From positions 124,001-188,000 of the forward strand of contig CACVBU010000393.1 of assembly GCA_902728285.1 (NCBI GenBank): DNA of 64,000 nt. The letters run 5' to 3'. The translations under genes and the position numbers were made by a program. This stretch comes from Clytia hemisphaerica (Eukaryota > Cnidaria > Hydrozoa > Leptothecata > Clytiidae). This document shows, piece by piece, positions 58,768 through 64,000 of the stretch. The notes under the pieces are model-generated. The model did not search any database. It was not told the DNA's origin and saw nothing but the letters and a program-made list of their open reading frames with translations. Positions within the stretch are counted from its first letter, which is position 1. Each line of letters begins with the position of its first letter.

Positions 58768-60690
58768 TATCATTATTATTTTTATTATTATTAACGAATA
58801 TTTATTCAGGATAATTACTTTTCAGTTCTAAAAATGTACAATATTTACATAAATATATACAATAAAACTGTTTTCCGTTGCAGTCCTGATAAAATATAAA
58901 AACCTAAAAATCAAAAAATATAATTAATAAATGAGCTAAAATATTGAAAAAATCTAAAAGGCTAAAGGCACTGGAGAAAAAAGGAAAGAGAAAATTAAAC
59001 GTAGGGCTAAATGCATAGACCAGAAGTAAATCAAATAGTAATTAACTTTGAAGACTACGGAAAAATAGTAATGGAGTTAGAAAAAATTTGATCAGACTAC
59101 ACAGTGCCAGGGTAAAATAGTTAATCTGAACCTAAAAATTCTCTGTTTGATATACCTAAACTATTGACAATTTTTGCAGCACCAAAGTAAAAACTTGGCC
59201 TCGATGCTTGCAGTTTGATACTAGGTAGTTGTAATAATTTGTTATTGTTCCTTGTACCACGATCATGTTTTATAACTTTAAAATAATTATCAAAAATATC
59301 ATGTTGGTACACTTTCTTTACACAATTTTTCACCATTGTGCAAAGTTCTTTCTCCATCAAAGATTCAGTCTTTTTAACTGAAGGGATACCAATGATCTTA
59401 GCTGCACGACGTTCTAGAGAAGCAAGCTTTGATTTTTGCCCCTCGTTGAAGGTGGTTTTGATCGAGCAACTATAAGTCAACAGTGGGACAATCATCAGTT
59501 CATAAATTGATTGTGCAGCACTGGCTGTCAAAAATTTTCGAACACCAAATAACAAACGTAATCGACCTGAGGCAGTTTTGTAGGATTTGTCAAAATTAGT
59601 GGAAAGGTTGAGGTGGTGATCAATGACATTTCCAAGATAACAATATTGGGTCACAGAGTTAACGATGGTGTTGTTGTACTTTATCGTAACTGTTTTTCCA
59701 TACCTTGCCATTCGTTGAGCAGTACCCAGCAACATTACCTCAGTTTTACCTTTCTTAAAATTTAGTAAAAGTTCATTCTCCTCACAATATTTGACAATGG
59801 TTGATTGATCTTTATTGAGGGCAGTTTCGATTTCATTTGTTGTTTTGGCACCAAAATAGATAACAGTGTCATCGGCATATTGAATGATTGAAGAGTGTTG
59901 GATAGAATCACAAAGGTTGTTAAAAAAGACAATGAAGAGGAGTGGCCCAAGAATTGACCCCTGTGGGACTCCTGATGTGATAGCCTCTTTTTCCGAAAAG
60001 ATGCTGTTGATTTCAACACATTGGGTACGATTAAATAGATAGTCGGTGATCCAGGCTAGTTCTGGCCCAGAAACACCATGTAATAAAAGTTTTTCAATGA
60101 TCAAACTGTGCCCCATTGTATCAAAGGCTTTAGAAAGATCTAAAAACAGACATCCAAGAAGTCCATCTTCAAAGCCTCTCCGCACAGAATCACACAGGAG
60201 GGTAGCAGCAAGTTTGGTGGATCGTCTTTTTCGAAAGCCAAACTGACAGTCTGAAAGAAGTTTATTATCTTCCAAGAATGAATATAGCTGGTCATGTACT
60301 GTTCTTTCAAGCAGTTTTGACAAAATCGGTAATATTGAAATAGGTCTATAGTTTTCGACAAGATCTACGTTTCCGGACTTGAAGACTGGGTTAACTTTTG
60401 CAGTTTTCCAAATGGTGGGCACTGTGCTGGTCATTAACGATAGGTTGATGATGTGAGATATCGGATCAGCAATCTGCTCAGCGCAGTCTTTTAACATATT
60501 CGGCGGGAGTGAATCCATACCAGTTGCTTTGTTACGTTTTAATTTGTTTAAATGTTTTAAGATATAGCCAGGAGTGATGAACGAGAACTTGAAGATACTT
60601 TTAGTTCGCAAGGGACGTTTCTGGCCGTAGCTCCACGTACAGTTTCTGAGTGGAAAGCTAATCGACTTCATCTTTTTCACGATTGTAGAA
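58768..60690 (-). mobile_element. 5'-truncated LINE inserted in the copia-like gag
   Basis: The minus-strand 3' end is an A/T-rich TAATAATAATAAAAATAATAATG tail type (written here only as its repeat, TAA/AAT) at 58768-58796, directly followed by gag sequence ATCAAAGCCCCG. At the 5' side the element meets the copia gag start (ATGGCAAACAAGAA) near 60690. The insert contains one long RT frame. Confidence 0.75.
59121..60680 (-). CDS. LINE reverse transcriptase (ORF2 RT and C-terminal part)
   Basis: 519 codons without a stop. RT motifs in order: [79 protein letters not shown], the catalytic IIQYADDTVIYF and LLLNFKKGKTEVMLLG. The thumb and C-terminal region follow, ending GISNREFLGSD. No endonuclease precedes it, so the copy is 5'-truncated and cannot move alone, yet its RT frame is intact. 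Clade is CR1/Jockey-like by motif style; a tree would decide. The first Met is simply the first in the frame; no native start is implied. Confidence 0.85.
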   Translation of the reverse strand: MKKMKSISFPLRNCTWSYGQKRPLRTKSIFKFSFITPGYILKHLNKLKRNKATGMDSLPPNMLKDCAEQIADPISHIINLSLMTSTVPTIWKTAKVNPVFKSGNVDLVENYRPISILPILSKLLERTVHDQLYSFLEDNKLLSDCQFGFRKRRSTKLAATLLCDSVRRGFEDGLLGCLFLDLSKAFDTMGHSLIIEKLLLHGVSGPELAWITDYLFNRTQCVEINSIFSEKEAITSGVPQGSILGPLLFIVFFNNLCDSIQHSSIIQYADDTVIYFGAKTTNEIETALNKDQSTIVKYCEENELLLNFKKGKTEVMLLGTAQRMARYGKTVTIKYNNTIVNSVTQYCYLGNVIDHHLNLSTNFDKSYKTASGRLRLLFGVRKFLTASAAQSIYELMIVPLLTYSCSIKTTFNEGQKSKLASLERRAAKIIGIPSVKKTESLMEKELCTMVKNCVKKVYQHDIFDNYFKVIKHDRGTRNNNKLLQLPSIKLQASRPSFYFGAAKIVNSLGISNREFLGSD

Positions 60691-60702
60691 TTTCTTGTTT
60701 GC

Positions 60703-60723
60703 CATCAAATTCTTGTTTGCCAT
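60703..60723 (-). other. Start of the copia-like gag frame
   Basis: Minus-strand ATGGCAAACAAGAATTTG followed by a second ATGGCAAACAAGAA, 16 nt downstream of the primer-binding site. The frame is then broken by the LINE insertion and resumes at 58767. Confidence 0.55.
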
Positions 60724-60738
60724 AGTGGATCGTTGTTT

Positions 60739-60750
60739 CCTCTGCTACCA
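60739..60750 (-). promoter_or_regulatory. Retrotransposon primer-binding site
   Basis: Minus-strand TGGTAGCAGAGG lies 2 nt after the LTR. It resembles TGGTATCAGAGC, the site complementary to initiator tRNA-Met used by many copia elements, with two differences. Confidence 0.7.
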
Positions 60751-60752
60751 AA

Positions 60753-61154
60753 TGTTAAATAAGTATTTACCAGCCTAGTGATTGCTGATCCTTGCTTGAC
60801 CGGATGCAATATAAACCAATATAATGAGTCTTCACCAACAAAAGACTTGATGAACACAATCCAACTTGAACCAACACAAGAATCAATATGAACGATGATC
60901 AATATCAATTGATCCAAATACCATTTACAGAATTCACATAAAGCCTCACTGGCTATCATATATTATTCTTTACCACTTCTTTGTATTATTCATTTATAAG
61001 GTAGAGATTGACAAACTGCTCTACGATTGGTTGAAACATGACTTTCTTGAAGCGGTTCCAAAGTTAACCAATCAGGTTATGTATCAGAATTCTTATTGGA
61101 GTTCCTTTCCGAGATTTGTAGAATAGCTAAGTCGACAAAAAACTTAAAATAACA
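60753..61154 (-). repeat. LTR (5' LTR) of the copia-like element, 402 bp
   Basis: On the minus strand it opens TGTTATTTTAAG and closes CTTATTTAACA, so TGTTA...TAACA ends are inverted as in LTRs, and a primer-binding site follows at once. The partner LTR is not in the window, because the element is truncated at 57224. Bases GAACT (61155-61159) would be the target duplication. Confidence 0.7.
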
Positions 61155-61168
61155 GAACTGCCATCATT

Positions 61169-61779
61169 TGTGTCATCACAAGCAACTTTAAATGCAAATA
61201 AAATGGAACGTTCTAGTAAAACGAACGATATGGAACGTTCTTCAACGTTTAGGAACGTTCTTAGAACGCTAGAGGACGTTCTTGAACGTTCCTGAAACGT
61301 TCCTGATCGCTCCCTGGTATTTGCTAGTTTACAAACGTTCCTATTCGTTCCAAATCATTCCCAAACGTTCTTATTCATGATATGCACCATTGCAATGTCT
61401 TCTGACATTACATCATGGACCCAACAGGTGATTGGTTGTAAGTGATGTAAAATCATTCAATGCGTCACTTTTAACCAATCAGATGTTGGGTCCGTGCGAT
61501 GGTGCATATCATGAATTGAATAATCTTAATATTAACTTTTGGACGCGAAGGATCGTTCGCAAGCGTTCTGGATGGCGTTCTTGAACATTCTCAAGTGTTC
61601 TGGAACATTCGTGAACGTTTTGAAACGTTCCTGAACGTTCTGGAATGATCTAGAACGTTCTGGAATGTTCCAGGAACACTATGGAATGTTCCAGGAACGC
61701 TATGGAACGTTTTCAAATGTACGAGAACGCTTGAGAACGTTCCATCTCATTTGTACTTTAAATCGCTTGTGATGACACA
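61169..61779. mobile_element. TIR element with GAACGTTC arrays (611 bp including insert)
   Basis: The ends TGTGTCATCACAAGC and GCTTGTGATGACACA are inverted, and similarity continues inward to TGGAACGTTCT / AGAACGTTCCA. Between them are seven exact GAACGTTC words and many one-step variants in both halves. A fold-back MITE (61376-61513) is inserted in the middle; without it the element is about 470 bp. No coding. Confidence 0.8.
61376..61513. mobile_element. Fold-back MITE, copy 2 (138 bp)
   Basis: Same ends (CATGATATGCACCATTGC and its complement) and same inner words (GGTTGTAAGTGATGTAAAAT) as 16440-16578. The arm middles differ, ATCATGGACCCAACAG here against ATTCCACCCAATAG there. Nested in the GAACGTTC element. 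Confidence 0.85.
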
Positions 61780-61803
61780 TTTTGCTTTTTATTTAGCCAT
61801 ATA

Positions 61804-62003
61804 CCTTATTACACGGAAATAAGTAGACATGTAATTAACACCAATTAAGAAATTTTGTGTTAATTAAAACCCCTGTGCTGAAAACACCTTTAGTTAAAAC
61901 CAGTTGTGGTGTCCTTGAAAAAACAAATAAAATTCTTGTTAATTTTTTGGGTGTTAATTTCAAGGCTGTTGAATACTTGCCTAGTAATATTCGTGTAATA
62001 AGG
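61804..62003. mobile_element. 200-bp MITE with TA target duplication
   Basis: The ends CCTTATTACACG and CGTGTAATAAGG are flanked by TA on both sides. The words GTTAATT and GGTGTTAATT recur inside. Tc1/mariner-type non-autonomous element; the reading frame across it is a by-product. Confidence 0.75.
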
Positions 62004-64000
62004 TATTTAAAAAATTTCTCTAAAACTACAGAAGCCACATCCAAAGAACCAGGTGGGTGGGTTAGTAGAAATTTTGTTGCCTTCATTTTTGGATATTTTG
62101 GTACAAGTGAAAACTCAGATCCCAAACCTGAAAGTACGAAATAGCAAGCCAGCCTAAAACCTGAACAATATTCTCATAGTAGGATCTGAATATTGGCTTA
62201 GATGCTAGGACTTATCTTTATCGGGCTCTTTCTTCATAGAGTTAAGTTCAATTTGGATGAGTCCCTGTGAGCTGATTAGAGTGATTCTGACCCATTGTCA
62301 TTTTTTTCTAAAGTTTCCATGGTATACTGACATATATGACAATCAGATATTACTGAACCCCAAAATTTCCATTTTGCCATCTACAAATACTAAGAAAAAC
62401 CTCATGTAGCCAAAAATCTACAAAATCTCAAGTTTAAAACAACCTTCAGTTACCCAGGAAACAGATACTGGTTTGTAAGACTTGTTACATTTAAGAGAAA
62501 TCTTGAGAGATATTGGTGAGGTTCCTCAGAAAATCATTTCCAGCTATTCCTTTTGTTCAAATATTTGATTAAAGTCCCTGAAAATTTGCTATATCAACAA
62601 CAGACCGAAAATCCAGTTACTTTACAAGGGATTTACAGAGGCTACTGACAATTCTTCCTGGTGTAACAAGGGCCTTATTTTTGTGTCTCCGCCAGCCTAG
62701 AAAAATCACACTTAAAAAATTTCTTGGCTTAATTTTTCTCAAATCTGCTTATAGATCACATGGGTATTATTTTTGTTCCTGAAACTAGGCAACTTTCTCT
62801 ACCAGGAACAATTAACAGTTTTTCCCAACATTAGTCGCAACTCTTGAATAATCGAGGCAAATATAGCACTTTTTGAGATTTGCACCTTCTTGTAGAGCCT
62901 GTAGAGCCCAGCCAGGTTGAGTGAAATACTTCAAATTTTCAACATTTGATCTTTGTTAGTTGTGAACACTTTTTGCCAAAAATAAAATTCCTAGAATTGC
63001 TCCAAGGCTGAATAATTGAGGCTTAATTTGTTAAAAAGTGAGTTTTTTTCCATATCTAGGCCGCCATTATGAAAAATGCGATTAAGGTCACATGGGTTTT
63101 TTTGGACTTTTTGACACTTTACTGTGAGTACTTTCAGAAAATCAAAAGAAACCCATGTGACCTTAGTTGCAACTTGAAATATTTCCTCTCAAAATCAAAC
63201 TTTTACACTTGGCAAAAAAAGTCCAAAATTTTAACTAGCCCTCAAGCCGCCATTATGGATTTTTGGGACCCAAAATTTTGGGATTCTGAGTTTTTCACTA
63301 TTGTCTACCAAATATCCAAAAATGAAGGCAAACAAAATTTCATACTAACAAAATTGTCCAAAACCACCTGGTTCTTAGAGAATGTGGCTCTTAAATGAAT
63401 AAGTTTTAATGATATTCAATATAATATTTTTATCTGTAAGAAAATAAACACTTACAAAATGAGATAATTTATCATTTGTAACACCCCCGTATTTGGATCA
63501 TTCTATCGTGGGCGCAAAATAAGGCGGAAACTAAGTAGCACCCTCAGCACAAGATTGCCGCCTTATTTTCATCTGCCAGTGCAGGAAAACGAGCTAATCA
63601 TATATTTCTTGCGCTCTCAAGGGGAAAACGAAAGTGATTGACTTTGAAGAAGAATGTCAGTTAAAAACCTATTGACCAAAAGATGTATTTTGTGGTTGAG
63701 AATCGATCCTGTGAAGATGAAAAAACTTTCTGCAGTGCATTTTTTTCGGAACGCTGAAAAACTCTAATATCGATCTTCCTTAAGATAAAGCTTAGAGGTT
63801 GCAAGATTTTGGTTAGCGCAGCAAAAATTGCTAAAAGGCTGGTAAAATCATAATCCTGGAATATCGAAGTTCCACCTACACTGAGTTTGATTAGTTCGAT
63901 TAAAAATATGGTTCAATATATTCAAATGTTTGTTTTTTAGATACTTTAAGTTGGTCTAATGTAGACACCCCTCTTTTAATTTTGACACTTTTCTTTACTG
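62004..64000. other. Gene-free right end of the window
   Basis: Two small inverted repeats are visible: AAGGTCACATGGGTTT / AAACCCATGTGACCTT (63086-63165) and AAAATAAGGCGG / CCGCCTTATTTT (63515-63570). CCGCCATTATG occurs twice, at 63061 and 63247. No protein domain or RNA was recognised. Confidence 0.4.

Noticed and set aside
61857-62144. 95-codon frame at the right of the GAACGTTC element
   Set aside because: It crosses the boundary of a TA-flanked MITE (61804-62003) and encodes no known domain.
1-64000. CRISPR arrays or bacterial operons
   Set aside because: No regular spacer-repeat pattern was seen, and the genes have spliceosomal introns; the repeated words are transposon subterminal arrays.

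Overview
The window is nuclear DNA from an invertebrate animal. It is visibly AT-rich, the genes have GT-AG introns, and it is crowded with transposable elements. Glypican is a metazoan-specific proteoglycan core protein, so this is an animal. The CCCH-finger LINE, DIRS and gag-protease types would suit a cnidarian or another early-branching marine invertebrate, but the lineage cannot be fixed from the sequence alone. A short N gap at 44515-44521 shows a draft assembly.

Three host genes lie on the plus strand, head to tail. (1) An SLC27/FATP very-long-chain acyl-CoA synthetase/fatty-acid transporter (4246-7278, 4 exons, 665 aa). (2) SUCLA2, the ATP-forming succinyl-CoA ligase beta subunit of the TCA cycle (9232-31983, 12 exons, 466 aa). 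Its first coding exon, a mitochondrial presequence, sits 11.2 kb upstream of exon 2. (3) A GPC4/6-like glypican (33795-42036, 6 exons, 667 aa) with all 14 core cysteines, a dibasic cleavage site, Ser-Gly attachment sites and a GPI-type tail. All three models close in frame across every splice junction. The first two genes belong to acyl-CoA and mitochondrial energy metabolism. The third is a cell-surface proteoglycan with no functional link to them.

The rest is mostly mobile DNA. 1-2363 holds tandem low-complexity repeats of a family that recurs at 23521-25223 in a SUCLA2 intron. 2442-3410 is a tandem array of a fold-back element. The SUCLA2 introns hold degenerate LINE pieces and several short inverted-repeat elements. 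42037-49448 is gene-free with two large fold-back or subterminal-repeat elements.

49449-54264 is a nearly complete DIRS-type tyrosine-recombinase retrotransposon with inverted ends and a textbook internal complementary region. 54614-61154 is a layered nest. A Ty1/copia-order LTR element on the minus strand (LTR 60753-61154) carries a LINE inserted in its gag. Its integrase is cut by a 1.7-kb element of a 6-bp-TSD family, which itself contains a piggyBac-like MITE. Beside it is a hAT-like MITE with a second member of the 6-bp-TSD family inside. A third member lies at 36121-36238. These elements carry dense arrays of short words (TCGATTG, TCCGGTG, GAACGTTC and TAATTAGGA-type palindromes), and this is the most unusual sequence in the window. 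62004-64000 has no recognisable gene.
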